The notes under the pieces are model-generated. The model worked only from the letters and a program-made list of their open reading frames with translations. It was not told where the DNA came from and did not search any database. A stretch of DNA of 64,000 nt, taken from assembly GCA_028285145.1 (NCBI GenBank), contig JANQQC010000047.1, positions 124,001-188,000 of the forward strand, in the 5' to 3' direction. Of this stretch, positions 50,622 to 60,306 are shown piece after piece (within the stretch, counting starts at the first letter, position 1; every line of letters starts with the position of its first letter). Source of the DNA: Hyphomonadaceae bacterium (GTDB taxonomy: Bacteria > Pseudomonadota > Alphaproteobacteria > Caulobacterales > Hyphomonadaceae). A program made the position numbers and the translations under genes.

Positions 50622-51193
50622 CCGGCGTCGGCCGTAGGGTTCAACGTGACAGGTTCGGATGTATCGAATTCAAGACGGAAGAACCGCCCCGGACGAGCCA
50701 TTTCATAAGCAAACATGTCTTCGCTTGGACGCATCTCCATCGCCCAGACATTGGCCATCGATTCTGTGAGGCCTTCTTCTTCAAAGACAGCAACGGTCGC
50801 CGCATCGACCGGGAACTCCAGGCGGGACCCGGTCGCGCCTTTGGCGAGTACACCACCATAATCGGTCACAGCCTCGGGCCGGTTCGGCAGGTGACGGTGA
50901 TAGTGGCGAAGCAGAACACCCTCCTCTCCGCGAGACAGCACCCATGTGCGCGTGTCATCGGAACCGACACTAAACGGGATATGGATTTCGGTTTCAGAAC
51001 AATCGCGCACCAGCATCACAAGCCGTTGGGACTCAAAGAAAGCGTCCGCTTCGTCGCGGCTGACCATTTCGCCTTCAAAGGCCTGCCCGCACAGTGCCGA
51101 CATACGCAGCCAGAAGTCGTTCACGGCCACATCCTGGCGTGCACAAGCAGACAAGAGCAGAAAGCATGCGCCGAGTGCTGAAAACCTGATCAT
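50618..51193 (-). CDS. Lipoprotein of unknown function
   Basis: The 191-residue product has a lipobox LSAC (Cys17). The mature part is beta-rich, with VNDFWLRMSALCGQAFEGEMVS and LVRDCSETEIHIPFSVG, and two Cys that could pair. No family is recognised. It overlaps thiD by 4 bp. The upstream gap to the ftsH end (51194-51333) has no gene and only a weak GACGG/CCGTC hairpin downstream of ftsH. Confidence 0.8.
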   Translation of the reverse strand: MIRFSALGACFLLLSACARQDVAVNDFWLRMSALCGQAFEGEMVSRDEADAFFESQRLVMLVRDCSETEIHIPFSVGSDDTRTWVLSRGEEGVLLRHYHRHLPNRPEAVTDYGGVLAKGATGSRLEFPVDAATVAVFEEEGLTESMANVWAMEMRPSEDMFAYEMARPGRFFRLEFDTSEPVTLNPTADAG

Positions 51194-51333
51194 GGGGTCC
51201 GCCTTTCGTCCGCAACCTTGGCGCTTCTCATAGCATGCACGCGGTTAATGCGCGCTGACAATGATCACGCGGTTTGCGTCAGAGACGGCAAGTAACCGTC
51301 AGGATCTCCGAGCCGACAGACCCACGAGCCGCA

Positions 51334-53253
51334 TCAGGCTGGCTCTGGATCACCCAACCCTTCAGGCCCAGGCTTCGGCTTGCGACGCTTTCCGATGACC
51401 GGAACAGCAGATGCCGGTCCATCATCTTCGTCGTCCAGATCAGGGCGCTCCGGCGGCTTGCCGTCGAGCAGGTTGGTGATCTCTTCGCCAGACAGGGTCT
51501 CGTATTCGAGCAGCCCTTCAGCGATGGCCGCCCACTGGTCGCGATAGTCGGTCATGACCCGGCGCGCATCGTCCATACCGGTCTGCACCAGCTTACGGAC
51601 TTCTTCCTCAATCTTCTTCGATGTCTCCTCGGAGACATGGGACGACTGCACCAGCTGCTGGCCAAGGAATACCTCGCCCTGGTCTTCGCCATAGTCCACC
51701 GGCCCGATCTCATCAGAGAGTCCCCAGCGCGTGACCATGGCGCGTGCAAGACGGGTCGCCTGCTGAATGTCAGAGGCGGCACCAGCCGTGACATGATCGT
51801 CCCCGAACTTCAGCTCTTCAGCGACGCGCCCGCCCATCATGATGGCGAGACGAGACACCATTTCGATCCGCGACATGGAGAGTTTATCGTCTTCGGGCAG
51901 CTGCATAACCATGCCCAGCGCTCGTCCGCGCGGGATGATCGTCGCCTTATGGACGGGGTCGGCTGCCGGCACTTTCAGCGCCACGATCGCGTGGCCCGCT
52001 TCGTGCCATGCCGTCAGTTCCTTCTCGGACTCTGACATCACCATGGAGCGGCGCTCCGGCCCCATCAGGACCTTGTCCTTGGCATCCTCGAACTCACGCA
52101 TGGATACGACACGCTTGCCGCGACGCGCGGCCAGCAGGGCCGCCTCGTTCACGAGGTTAGCCAGATCAGCGCCAGAGAAGCCCGGCGTGCCGCGAGAGAT
52201 CGTCTTTGCGTTGACGTCCTTGGCGAGCGGCACATTGCGCATGTGCACTTTCAGGATCTTTTCACGGCCAATGATGTCCGGATTGCCGACAGTCACCTGG
52301 CGGTCGAAACGGCCTGGACGCAGCAAGGCGGGATCGAGAACATCCGGCCGGTTGGTTGCAGCGATCAGGATGATGCCTTCATTGGCTTCAAAACCGTCCA
52401 TCTCCACGAGGAGTTGGTTCAAGGTCTGCTCGCGCTCATCATTGCCACCACCAAGGCCGGCCCCACGAGAGCGGCCAACGGCGTCAATTTCGTCGATGAA
52501 AATGATACAGGGCGCAGAGCGCTTGGCCTGCTCGAACATGTCCCGGACACGGCTCGCGCCGACGCCGACAAACATCTCGACAAAATCAGAACCGGAAATT
52601 GTGAAGAACGGGACATTCGCCTCCCCCGCAATGGCGCGGGCAAGCAATGTCTTGCCGGTTCCGGGCGGGCCAACAAGCAAAGCACCTTTCGGGATTTTGC
52701 CGCCAAGACGCTGGAACTTCGTCGGATCTTGCAGGAATTCGACGATCTCCTGAAGCTCTTCCTTGGCTTCGTCCACGCCGGCCACGTCATCGAAGGTTAC
52801 GCGGCCATGCTTTTCCGTCAGCAGGCGCGCACGGGACTTGCCGAAGCTCATCGCACCACGGCCACCGCCGCCCTGCATCTGGCGCATCATGAACAGGAAC
52901 AGGCCGAGGATCAGAAGAACAGGCAGGATGTTCAGGATCAGCGCGCCAATCGTGAAGCCACCCTCATCGGAATTATAGGTGACGTTCGCACCGCTATCGG
53001 TCAGCCGTTCGCCAAGATCAGGATCGAAATTCGCTTTCTCAGCGATAAAGCGTTCACCGCCGCGCAGCTTGCCCTCAATGGTCGTCGCTGAAATCGTGAC
53101 AGACTCAAGATCACCAGATTCTGCGCGGTTCAGAACCTCCGAATAGGTCAACTCCTTCACGTCGGCTGGCGTGCTAGATCCCTGCATGGCGATCGCCATG
53201 CCTAGGATAAGAGCGAGAATGACACCCCAAACGGCCCAATTGCGCATATTCAT
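51334..53253 (-). CDS. ftsH: ATP-dependent zinc metalloprotease FtsH
   Basis: The 639-residue membrane AAA+ protease has an N-terminal membrane segment, periplasmic domain and second segment ([17 protein letters not shown]). Walker A is [14 protein letters not shown], Walker [12 protein letters not shown], and the SRH region is [16 protein letters not shown]. The zinc motif is [12 protein letters not shown]. It degrades misfolded membrane proteins and regulatory factors. It lies downstream of tilS, as is common in alphaproteobacteria. The C-terminal tail is charged and Pro-rich. Confidence 0.98.
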   Translation of the reverse strand: MNMRNWAVWGVILALILGMAIAMQGSSTPADVKELTYSEVLNRAESGDLESVTISATTIEGKLRGGERFIAEKANFDPDLGERLTDSGANVTYNSDEGGFTIGALILNILPVLLILGLFLFMMRQMQGGGGRGAMSFGKSRARLLTEKHGRVTFDDVAGVDEAKEELQEIVEFLQDPTKFQRLGGKIPKGALLVGPPGTGKTLLARAIAGEANVPFFTISGSDFVEMFVGVGASRVRDMFEQAKRSAPCIIFIDEIDAVGRSRGAGLGGGNDEREQTLNQLLVEMDGFEANEGIILIAATNRPDVLDPALLRPGRFDRQVTVGNPDIIGREKILKVHMRNVPLAKDVNAKTISRGTPGFSGADLANLVNEAALLAARRGKRVVSMREFEDAKDKVLMGPERRSMVMSESEKELTAWHEAGHAIVALKVPAADPVHKATIIPRGRALGMVMQLPEDDKLSMSRIEMVSRLAIMMGGRVAEELKFGDDHVTAGAASDIQQATRLARAMVTRWGLSDEIGPVDYGEDQGEVFLGQQLVQSSHVSEETSKKIEEEVRKLVQTGMDDARRVMTDYRDQWAAIAEGLLEYETLSGEEITNLLDGKPPERPDLDDEDDGPASAVPVIGKRRKPKPGPEGLGDPEPA

Positions 53254-53343
53254 TAGAAATCCTGTGCGTAGTGCTTGGAAGACTACATAGTAACACGAAG
53301 CTGCAAAAACGAGCTTTATTCACTGCGACGAAATTATTCGTTC
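53254..53343 (-). promoter_or_regulatory. AT-rich upstream region of ftsH
   Basis: This 90-bp gap between tilS and ftsH is distinctly AT-rich compared with the coding DNA around it and probably holds the ftsH promoter. I cannot place convincing -35/-10 boxes or a heat-shock consensus. Confidence 0.4.
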
Positions 53344-54486
53344 TCAGTAGGCAAGAAGCGTGCGCTTCGTGAAGGCAAGGCGCTCAGAGGCCAGGCAACG
53401 CCAGCCACCCCCTTCCGGAGGGAGCGTCTCTCGGGTCATACGGTCCGTCGGCGTGATTTCAGCTGCATCGGGATCGCGGATAAAACGGCCGTCCCAGACC
53501 GCACTCTCACCCGCTTCAACAAGGCCGGGATCGCGCGCGATGCGCAGCTCGGCCCCCTCACGCTCAATCCACGCGCCGCCGAGCGTGCAGGCCGTGTTCG
53601 GGCCACCACTTCCAATGTCCTCGCCAAGCCGCCTCAGGCGCTGGGCGTCCGGCTGACGATCGCTGCCTGCGGCGATACGAATGACCAGATCAAGCGCGGG
53701 CTCGATGATGCCCGCCGGAAGCCTGCGTAAGTCTGCAGAGAGCGATCCATCCGCTTCGGCAACAACATTCCCCGAAAGCCAACGGGCAAGTGCCCGGGAT
53801 TCCAGCCGGCGCAAGAGTTTCAGGTCTCCCATAGCGCCCCTCAATCGACTCAAGAGCGGTGGATCATTCGCTAAACGCCGGCGCCAGCGAACACGCTCAT
53901 AAGCTGTGTTTTCGTTAGACGGATCTTCGATCCAGGATCTCCCGGAGCCGTGAAGCAGGTCACGCAATTGCTGACGCGAAAATCTGAGCAACGGGCGCGC
54001 GATCATGACATCTCGCCCGGCCGGCCAGGCCGGTGATGCCGACGCCCGGCCCATGCCCGCGAGCCCGCGCCATCCCGACCCTCGGCGGGCGCGCATCAGG
54101 AACGTTTCGACATCATCGTTCGCCGTATGGCCGGTCAGGATGAGCCCTGCCCCAGCCAATCGAGCGGCGTCGGCGAGGAGGACGTGACGCGCCCGGCGCG
54201 CCTTTGCCTGTGCAGGTGCCGGTGTTTGCCACTTCAGAGTTTTGTGATCGAGCCCTAACGCACGGGCCTCGGCGGCGACGAAAGTGGCTTCTTCGGCTGC
54301 CTCCGCGCGAAGACCATGATCAACGGTCAGGACAGCCAGTTCTCTTGAGGTCGCCTTTGCCCATTCTGCGGCGAAGGCCAGCAGGGCCATTGAATCACCT
54401 CCGCCAGACACGGCGAGGCAGATCGGACCAGCCGCAAGTCTGGCGGCGGCATCAAGTTCGGCTGAAGCGCTCGCGTTTAAGAGCAA
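53344..54486 (-). CDS. tilS: tRNA(Ile)-lysidine synthetase
   Basis: The 380-residue enzyme has the PP-loop SGGGDSMALLAF, and later LTGHTANDDVETFLMRARRGSGWRGLAGM, the typical TilS pattern. It makes lysidine at the wobble C of the tRNA that decodes AUA, an essential reaction. It overlaps the cpoB end by 10 bp, so it is likely read from the Tol-Pal transcript. Confidence 0.95.
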   Translation of the reverse strand: MLLNASASAELDAAARLAAGPICLAVSGGGDSMALLAFAAEWAKATSRELAVLTVDHGLRAEAAEEATFVAAEARALGLDHKTLKWQTPAPAQAKARRARHVLLADAARLAGAGLILTGHTANDDVETFLMRARRGSGWRGLAGMGRASASPAWPAGRDVMIARPLLRFSRQQLRDLLHGSGRSWIEDPSNENTAYERVRWRRRLANDPPLLSRLRGAMGDLKLLRRLESRALARWLSGNVVAEADGSLSADLRRLPAGIIEPALDLVIRIAAGSDRQPDAQRLRRLGEDIGSGGPNTACTLGGAWIEREGAELRIARDPGLVEAGESAVWDGRFIRDPDAAEITPTDRMTRETLPPEGGGWRCLASERLAFTKRTLLAY

Positions 54487-55358
54487 CCGGACCGAGAACG
54501 CTCAACGGCGGCCAGATTTTTCGTGACACCCGATGCATCGGGATAGCGGCGCGGCAACTGGCCGAGCGCGGCACAAGCAGCAGCTGGATCGCCCACAAGG
54601 CGCATGGACCTTGCAAGCTTCACAAGCGCGTCGGGCGCGCGAGGATCATCAGGATAATTCCGGATCATATCGGTGTAGGCTGCACCTGATTCAGCATAGG
54701 CTTCCTGCTGGTAGAGGACTTCGCCAAGCCAGTATTGCGCCTCACCCGCCTGCGGATCGCCGCTGAACTGATCGATAAAAGCACGGAAGGACGCTTCCGC
54801 ACCGGCATAGTCGTAGCGAAGCAATTTGGACTTTGCGTCTGCAAAAAGTGGCCCAGCGTCGCCCGGCAATGAAGAAGCCGGCAGCGTGCCGAGCGGGCGT
54901 GTCTGACGCGGTTCAGCGCTATCAATAGAACTCGCAGATCCTTCGTCCCCTACCGAGGCCGGATCGGTCACGAAGCTTCTCGGAGAGGCGGCACTCGCGC
55001 CAGAGAATTGCGCTTCGAGAACAGCGATTCGCGCATCCTGGGTCTCTATTGTTTCTTCCAACCGACCGATCAGGTCAGCTATGGCCTTGTCATCGTTCTG
55101 GAGGCGATTGATCTCGTCGCGAGACTGGTTCAGCAGGAACTCCAGCGTTTCCAGCTGGCCATTCAGCGCAGAGTTGTCGGCCTTCAGATTGTTGATCTGC
55201 ACGCGCATCTCAGCCACCGACTGGCGCAGCTGCGAGGTTGAGGCTGCGAGATCTCCGCTGGTTGCGCCTTGAGTGATGGGCGCGCGTTGAGCGACGGATG
55301 GCGCGGCACACGCAATTGCCGTCGCCGCGACAAGCGAGATAAGTCGTAGCTTCATCAT
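54477..55358 (-). CDS. cpoB: Cell division coordinator CpoB (YbgF)
   Basis: From the MMKLRL start the product is 293 aa with a signal peptide (PSVAQ, about residue 23). It has a coiled-coil segment (QLRQSVAEMRVQINNLKADN onward, residues 40-100) and a C-terminal TPR domain with repeats around YDYAGAEASFRAFIDQF and YAESGAAYTDMIRNYP. CpoB binds TolA and links outer-membrane constriction with septal peptidoglycan synthesis. GGGAGG sits directly before the double ATG; starts at 55358 and 55355 are both possible. Confidence 0.93.
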   Translation of the reverse strand: MMKLRLISLVAATAIACAAPSVAQRAPITQGATSGDLAASTSQLRQSVAEMRVQINNLKADNSALNGQLETLEFLLNQSRDEINRLQNDDKAIADLIGRLEETIETQDARIAVLEAQFSGASAASPRSFVTDPASVGDEGSASSIDSAEPRQTRPLGTLPASSLPGDAGPLFADAKSKLLRYDYAGAEASFRAFIDQFSGDPQAGEAQYWLGEVLYQQEAYAESGAAYTDMIRNYPDDPRAPDALVKLARSMRLVGDPAAACAALGQLPRRYPDASGVTKNLAAVERSRSGCS

Positions 55359-55376
55359 GCCTCCCAGATACAAGAA

Positions 55377-55406
55377 CGGCCGGGGCCGAATTATGGCGCC
55401 CGGCCG
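55377..55406 (-). terminator. Hairpin after pal
   Basis: CGGCCGGGGCC (55377-55387) pairs with GGCGCCCGGCCG (55395-55406) with a single bulge. On the minus strand it is followed by TTCTTG, so it may end part of the pal transcript before cpoB. Confidence 0.55.
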
Positions 55407-55429
55407 CTTTGTTCAGTCATGGCAAAAGC

Positions 55430-55975
55430 TTAACCAGCCGTTGCGTCCAGAACCTGCGTGAAGCCATTCCGGTTACGGGCCCAGGCCGCTTCATTGGAAG
55501 ACGCGTCCAGCGGGCGCTCCTTGCCGTATGAAATCGTCTCAATGCGCGAAGCATCGACGCCGAGGCTGACCAGATAGTCCTTCACAACCGCAGCGCGGCG
55601 CTCGCCGAGAGCAAGGTTGTATTCGCGTGTTCCACGCTCATCGCAGTTACCGGCAACGAGAATGTTAAACTGAGGGTAAGTCGCCAGCCAGGCGGCCTGA
55701 CGGTTCAGGATTTCCTGATCGTCGCCATCCAGACGAGACTGGTCGAGATCGAAGTAGACGCGCTCGCCAACATTGACCTGAAAGTCTTCCAGCGAGCCCG
55801 GTGTAGGACCGGTATAGACTGGCTCGGCAGGTGCGGCTTCAACAGTTTCAACCGGCGCTGGTTCTTCTACTGGCGCAGGTGTTTCCGCAACGGGCTCTGG
55901 TTCCGGCTGAGAGGCGCAGGCAGCGACCCCGACAAGAACCGCCGCAGCGGCAGAAGCTTTAAGCAAGGTATTCAT
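55430..55975 (-). CDS. pal: Peptidoglycan-associated lipoprotein Pal
   Basis: The 181-residue lipoprotein has lipobox VAAC (Cys20), a Pro/Glu/Val-rich linker, and an OmpA-like peptidoglycan-binding domain with YFDLDQSRL, NILVAGNCDERGTREYNLALGERRA and the ending SYGKERP. Pal anchors the outer membrane to the cell wall and binds TolB. Confidence 0.96.
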   Translation of the reverse strand: MNTLLKASAAAAVLVGVAACASQPEPEPVAETPAPVEEPAPVETVEAAPAEPVYTGPTPGSLEDFQVNVGERVYFDLDQSRLDGDDQEILNRQAAWLATYPQFNILVAGNCDERGTREYNLALGERRAAVVKDYLVSLGVDASRIETISYGKERPLDASSNEAAWARNRNGFTQVLDATAG

Positions 55976-56118
55976 GGTTGAGGGCTCCCCTTGTGACCAT
56001 GTTAGTCAGCGCGCGACCCTGCGCGTGATTTCAGAGACGGGCGTATAAACCCGCGTTTGCGACAGATTCAGACCGAAATTCGGCGAGATTGCGGCGTAGA
56101 TGAACAATCATATATCTT

Positions 56119-57465
56119 CTAGTCCAGCAATGGCGACCATGCCGGGTCGGAGGCGTCGGTCGACGTATTCATCTGACGGAGATTCCGTCCGGTCAAGTCC
56201 ACAGACCACAGACGCGGGCCGGCCCCTGGGTAATTCTCACGGAAAAACGTGATCACGCGGCCATTCGGCGACCAGTCCGGACCTTCATCGAGATAGGCCT
56301 CCGACAGCAGGCGCTCGCCTTTACCGTCGATGCCGATCACACCGATGTGGAACTTGCCGCGCGTTTGCTTGGTAAAGGCGATCAGATCACCGCGCGGGGA
56401 CCAGACAGGCGTGGAATAACGCCCTTGGCCAAAGGTGATCCGGCAGGCGGTGTCGCGTCCGCCCGATGGGCAGGTCAGCGGCGAGCCATCAGTGTTCATG
56501 ATGTAAAGTTGCGGGCTGCCGCCCCGGTCGGAATTGAAGACAATTCGGCGGCCATCGGGCGACATGGACGGCGAGGTATCGATCGCCGGATGATCGGTCA
56601 GCCGACGCGACTGACGTGAACGAAGATTCATGACGTAGATGTCGGAATTACCGCCACGAGCCTGCGTCAGCAGAACGCTGCCGCCATCGCGGGAGAATCG
56701 CGGCGCGAAGGTCATCCCTTCAAAATCGCCCAGCACTTCCTGCCGGCCGGTCTCGATATTGAAGAGATAGACGCGCGGGCGACCGCCTTCGTAGGACATG
56801 TAGGTGATTTCCTGTGCGCTGGGCGAGAATCGCGGCGTGAGCACGGTGTGAACGCCGGATGTCAGGAATTGCGGGTTAGCCCCGTCCATATCCATGATGG
56901 CGAGGCGCTTCACGCGCGCCGTCTTCGGTCCGCTCTCGGCAATGTAGACAATCCGCGTATCAAAGAACCCGCTCTCGCCGGTCAGGCGGGTGTAGATCGA
57001 ATCGGAAATCTTGTGCGCGATGCGCCGCCAATTATCTGGCGTGGTCGTGTATTGACGCCCCGGCTGGTTATCGAGACGAAGCACTTCCTCGCCATAGACA
57101 TCCCAGAGCCGGAAGGCGACGCGCAGACGGCCATCTTCGGTCAACCCTGTTTCACCAACGACCAGGGCATCGGTTTGGATGATCTTCCAGTCCGCAAAGC
57201 GCGGCTGAACATCGATGGACAGATCCTTCTGAATGAAGGCGGCTTCCTGCGTGATCTCGAACAGGCCCGTCGAGGCGAGATCGTTCTTCACCACTTCGGT
57301 GATCTGCCGGGAATAGTCCTCAGATCCCCCTTCAGCCGTGAATTCGGGTATCGCGATCGGGAGCGGCTTGTAGGTGCCCTCCGTCACGTCGATGGTTATG
57401 TCAGCCAGCGCCGGTGCCGCCGGCAGGCAGAGCACCGCGATTGCAGCCATCAGTTTCTTGAACAT
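56119..57465 (-). CDS. tolB: Tol-Pal system beta-propeller protein TolB
   Basis: The 448-residue periplasmic protein has a signal peptide ending in PALA-DI (residue 21), an N-terminal TolB domain (IPEFTAEGGSEDYSRQITEVV), and a C-terminal beta-propeller whose repeats read as SPDGRRIVFNSDRGGSPQLYIM and similar blocks. It moves between Pal and TolA. The 143-bp gap to pal (55976-56118) contains AATCATATATCTTCT near 56105, faintly like the 17-mer elsewhere, which I judge accidental. Confidence 0.96.
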   Translation of the reverse strand: MFKKLMAAIAVLCLPAAPALADITIDVTEGTYKPLPIAIPEFTAEGGSEDYSRQITEVVKNDLASTGLFEITQEAAFIQKDLSIDVQPRFADWKIIQTDALVVGETGLTEDGRLRVAFRLWDVYGEEVLRLDNQPGRQYTTTPDNWRRIAHKISDSIYTRLTGESGFFDTRIVYIAESGPKTARVKRLAIMDMDGANPQFLTSGVHTVLTPRFSPSAQEITYMSYEGGRPRVYLFNIETGRQEVLGDFEGMTFAPRFSRDGGSVLLTQARGGNSDIYVMNLRSRQSRRLTDHPAIDTSPSMSPDGRRIVFNSDRGGSPQLYIMNTDGSPLTCPSGGRDTACRITFGQGRYSTPVWSPRGDLIAFTKQTRGKFHIGVIGIDGKGERLLSEAYLDEGPDWSPNGRVITFFRENYPGAGPRLWSVDLTGRNLRQMNTSTDASDPAWSPLLD

Positions 57466-57496
57466 CTCTCAGACTCTCCTCGGTCCAGATTCTTGT

Positions 57497-58384
57497 CTAT
57501 CCAGCCGGTCCAATATTGACCGTCACATCTTTCCATTCATCGTAATAGGTCTCGGAGCCTTCCGGCAGCCGATAGGGCGCGCATTTGCGGACGGCTCTCA
57601 ACGCCCGCTCCACAGCGACCTGCATGGGGCGATCCCCAATCGTTCTGCGGGGCGTGACGACTTCCACACCCGACTGCAGCGTTCCATCAATGTTGAGCTG
57701 CATCCGCAGCGTCACCTGAAGGCGCTCAGGGTTCGGCAGATCGACCACGTCATCCCAGCAAAGCTTGAGCTGCGAAATCAGGATCGCCTCAACCCGCGCG
57801 GTCATGCCGGAACGGTCCCCTGCTCCCCTGCGCACCTCAGTGGGTGTCTCGACCGCCGGCTCAGGCGTGCGCGAGGCAACCGGCGCGCGCTTCGGCTCAT
57901 TCCGGGCGCGGTCAAACAGGTTCGAGGCTTCTCCAAGAATATCATCCAGCGGGTCATCCTGTTCAGGCTCGGCGCGGACAGGCTCAGGCTCTTCCTCTTC
58001 AGGTTCCGGCTCGGGTTCAGGCTCTTCTTCCTCGGGCTCGGTCTCTTCCGGGATAACGTCCGGCTCTGGCTCGGGTTCCTCCTCCGGCGGAGGAGGAGGC
58101 GGGGTGAAGTCTTCCTCGACCAGTTCCTCATCCGGAATGGCGTCTGGGTCTTCGATCACGTCTTCGGTCGGCGGCGGGGCCTCTTCCTCCTCAGGCTCCG
58201 GCTCTTCTTCGGGTTCACGGCGCACACTTGGCGCGATGTTGGTCGTCGGCGCAATGGCCACCAGCTCGATCGGCACCACGACGAATTCCGTCGATCGGGG
58301 CGGCGAAACAAATGGCCAGACCACCATACCGCCGAAAATCACGCCGGCATGGAGCACCAGAGATGCGGGAAGACCGCGCCACAT
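57497..58384 (-). CDS. tolA: Cell envelope protein TolA with Pro/Glu-rich domain II
   Basis: Started at ATG 58384 (MWRGLPASLVLHAG) the product is 295 aa; 58447 would overlap tolR. It has one N-terminal membrane segment, a long middle of repeated Glu and Pro from about residue 50 to 145, and a C-terminal domain ending with LQVTLRMQLNIDGTLQSGVEVV and ALRAVRKCAPY, the TolA/TonB-like C-terminal fold. Classical TolA has an Ala/Lys-rich helix instead of this acidic Pro-rich linker. TolA spans the periplasm and contacts Pal and TolB. Confidence 0.9.
   Translation of the reverse strand: MWRGLPASLVLHAGVIFGGMVVWPFVSPPRSTEFVVVPIELVAIAPTTNIAPSVRREPEEEPEPEEEEAPPPTEDVIEDPDAIPDEELVEEDFTPPPPPPEEEPEPEPDVIPEETEPEEEEPEPEPEPEEEEPEPVRAEPEQDDPLDDILGEASNLFDRARNEPKRAPVASRTPEPAVETPTEVRRGAGDRSGMTARVEAILISQLKLCWDDVVDLPNPERLQVTLRMQLNIDGTLQSGVEVVTPRRTIGDRPMQVAVERALRAVRKCAPYRLPEGSETYYDEWKDVTVNIGPAG
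57956..58215. repeat. Low-complexity Pro/Glu codon repeats inside tolA
   Basis: Imperfect repeats of a six-base pattern (GGCTCT, GGTTCC, TCTTCC and kin) encode the alternating Pro-Glu stretch. It is a coding low-complexity region prone to length changes, not a separate element. Confidence 0.75.
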
Positions 58385-58388
58385 CGGA

Positions 58389-58832
58389 TCAGCGTGTCCC
58401 TCTCGCCTGCGGGTCCGTGACCAGAGCGAGATTGCGATAACCGGCACCTTGGATGAGCGTCATCACACCGATCGCTTCGCCATAATCGATGGTCTCATCG
58501 ACGCGCAGATAAATGCGTTCCTCATAGCCCTCGCCAGCAATGGCATTGAGTTTCGGGATCAGCTCTTCAGGAGCGATCTGCGTGTCCTGAATGAACAGCG
58601 TACCATCCGCGCGCATCGTCACGGAGAGTGGCTGCGTCGATGATGGAGGGAGGGCATCGGCCGATTTCTGCGGCAGCGAAACATCGACACCGGTCGTCAG
58701 CAGCGGGGCTGTGATCATGAAGACGATCAGCAAGACGAGCATCACGTCCACAAAGGGCGTCACGTTGATTTCAGCGTTCAGCGCGCGGCGTCCGCGCTTG
58801 CCAGGTGATGCACTGGAGAGAGAAGCGCCCAT
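58389..58832 (-). CDS. tolR: Biopolymer transport protein TolR
   Basis: The 147-residue ExbD/TolR protein has the membrane segment INVTPFVDVMLVLLIVFMI, carrying the conserved Asp that passes protons with TolQ, and a short periplasmic domain. It lies 3 bp after tolQ and just before tolA. It is part of the proton-motive Tol motor. Confidence 0.96.
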   Translation of the reverse strand: MGASLSSASPGKRGRRALNAEINVTPFVDVMLVLLIVFMITAPLLTTGVDVSLPQKSADALPPSSTQPLSVTMRADGTLFIQDTQIAPEELIPKLNAIAGEGYEERIYLRVDETIDYGEAIGVMTLIQGAGYRNLALVTDPQARGTR

Positions 58833-58835
58833 TGT

Positions 58836-59549
58836 TTAACTTCCCCCCGCGCCTTCGCTCGCGCGCCGGGACAAACGCACCAATACGTCCTGCGCAAAAC
58901 TGTCGAGTTGGTCAGCAAACTTTGCGAGATCGGTCGAAAACTTGTTGTAGAAAATCACCGCTGGAATTGCGGCCACAAGGCCAAGGCCTGTCGCGAACAG
59001 GGCTTCGGCGATCGGACCAGCGACGGTGGCGAGCGAGGTGTCCTGCTTTTCACCGATCTTGAGGAAGGCATTCATGATGCCCCAGACGGTGCCGAACAGG
59101 CCGATAAAGGGTGAGGAAGACCCGATGGATGCGAGCACACCAAGCCCGCCCGACTGTTTTCCAATCTCGCGGTCGATAGCGGCGCGCATGCTGCGTTCTG
59201 CGCGCTCGACCAGGGCCGCCTGCTCGGACGGGGTCGTGCCCCGGCGGGCATCCGACCATTCCCGCGCGGCGGACGCGAAGACCCGGGATCCGGCATCGTT
59301 GCCCCCCTGCCCGGGGCGCAGCTCGTAATCGTCGGTCCGCCCGGCCCAGAAGGCTTCTTCGAAGGCCTTCGCCTTCTTGCGCGCGGAGCCGAGGCCGAAC
59401 AGTTTTTCAACGACGACGGACCATGACCAGACACTGGCGATCAACAGCACCACAAGCACGAGTTTGACGATGATATCGGCTTCCATGAGCAGGCTGAACA
59501 GAGAGAAGTCACTGCTCGTCGCAGCCTGCTGAAGACCTTCGCTTTCCAT
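58836..59549 (-). CDS. tolQ: Proton channel protein TolQ
   Basis: The 237-residue ExbB/TolQ protein has three membrane helices, with SSPFIGLFGTVWGIMNAF and PIAEALFATGLGLVAAIPAVIFYN as the signature. Start 59549 has AGAGG seven bases ahead; the longer frame to 59642 is not supported. With TolR it forms the motor that energises TolA. Confidence 0.96.
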   Translation of the reverse strand: MESEGLQQAATSSDFSLFSLLMEADIIVKLVLVVLLIASVWSWSVVVEKLFGLGSARKKAKAFEEAFWAGRTDDYELRPGQGGNDAGSRVFASAAREWSDARRGTTPSEQAALVERAERSMRAAIDREIGKQSGGLGVLASIGSSSPFIGLFGTVWGIMNAFLKIGEKQDTSLATVAGPIAEALFATGLGLVAAIPAVIFYNKFSTDLAKFADQLDSFAQDVLVRLSRRASEGAGGS

Positions 59550-59642
59550 GCGGAACCTCTTTATCGATTTATCGCCCGGGACAGGGCATGCCGGCTCGCC
59601 CGTGGGCCGGTAAGCTAAAGCTGTGCTCGTCTTCCACGCCAA

Positions 59643-59733
59643 TTCTGGCGGAAACTTGGCGCCCAGCCCCGATTCCGCACATGGTAAACAGGTACGGTAT
59701 TTTTATTAACGAAATGTAGGACTTAGGAGCCGG
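59643..59733 (-). promoter_or_regulatory. AT-rich region upstream of tolQ
   Basis: The gap between ybgC and tolQ has an AT-rich stretch (59697-59716, TATTTTTATTAACG on the plus strand) in otherwise GC-rich DNA. It probably holds a promoter for tolQRAB-pal. No individual boxes can be assigned safely. Confidence 0.35.
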
Positions 59734-60192
59734 TCAGGCCGCGCCCGTCCACCGGTAGGATTCCAGGTGGGAGACGATCTCACGGATCGGTCGGCGGGGC
59801 CGGCCATCGGCGTGAATCATAACGGCCGTAATGCGGGCGTCCGCAATGACATCTGACCCGCGAAGAACCGTCTGTTCAAAGAGAATGCGCGGGCCCTCGG
59901 TCCCGATGTATCGGGTGCGGACATGCAGCAGGTCATCGACCTGTGCCGCGCGTTTATAGTTAACCGAGACGTTGGTGAGCGTGAACGCGGCCGGATCCTC
60001 ACGCTGCAGGAGCGACTGGTGGGACACACCGGCATCGCGCAAATGGTCAGAGCGGCCTCGCTCGAAAAAGCGTAGATAGTTGGCATGATAGACCATGCCG
60101 GTGAAGTCGGTGTCTTCGTAGTAGACGCGAATGGACTTCCAGTGCTGGCGGTCCGCATCGAAGTTCTGGGCGTCGAGTTCGGGAAGGGTCAT
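59734..60192 (-). CDS. ybgC: Tol-Pal-associated acyl-CoA thioesterase YbgC
   Basis: From ATG 60192 (MTLPEL) the product is 152 aa, with a GCGAGG before the start. The hot-dog-fold thioesterase motif YYEDTDFTGMVYHANYLRFFERGRSDHLR, with catalytic Asp, matches YbgC. The enzyme hydrolyses short acyl-CoAs or acyl-ACP and is found next to the tol genes almost everywhere. Confidence 0.95.
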   Translation of the reverse strand: MTLPELDAQNFDADRQHWKSIRVYYEDTDFTGMVYHANYLRFFERGRSDHLRDAGVSHQSLLQREDPAAFTLTNVSVNYKRAAQVDDLLHVRTRYIGTEGPRILFEQTVLRGSDVIADARITAVMIHADGRPRRPIREIVSHLESYRWTGAA

Positions 60193-60306
60193 GCCTCGCA
60201 TTATCCCGTTCGACAGCAAGCGTCACGCGCGGCGCGGCGTCTCAACTGCAAAACGCGGCCAATTGATACTGAAGACTGATGAAACAGACCGAGCAGATAG
60301 CTGCGC

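Noticed and set aside
49812-51193. Possible TPP riboswitch before thiD
   Set aside because: thiD directly overlaps the upstream lipoprotein gene, leaving no leader, and no THI-box sequence is visible.
56101-56118. AATCATATATCTTCT between tolB and pal as a third copy of the 17-mer
   Set aside because: It lacks the GATATATC palindrome and has several mismatches, and the tol genes have no link to the catabolic island.
57956-58215. Tandem repeats in tolA as a CRISPR-like or regulatory array
   Set aside because: The repeats are short, imperfect and in frame, and encode the Pro/Glu linker.
57374-58420. Forward open frame opposite tolA, with Leu/Phe/Arg repeats
   Set aside because: The repetitive composition is the complement of the Pro/Glu codons of tolA.
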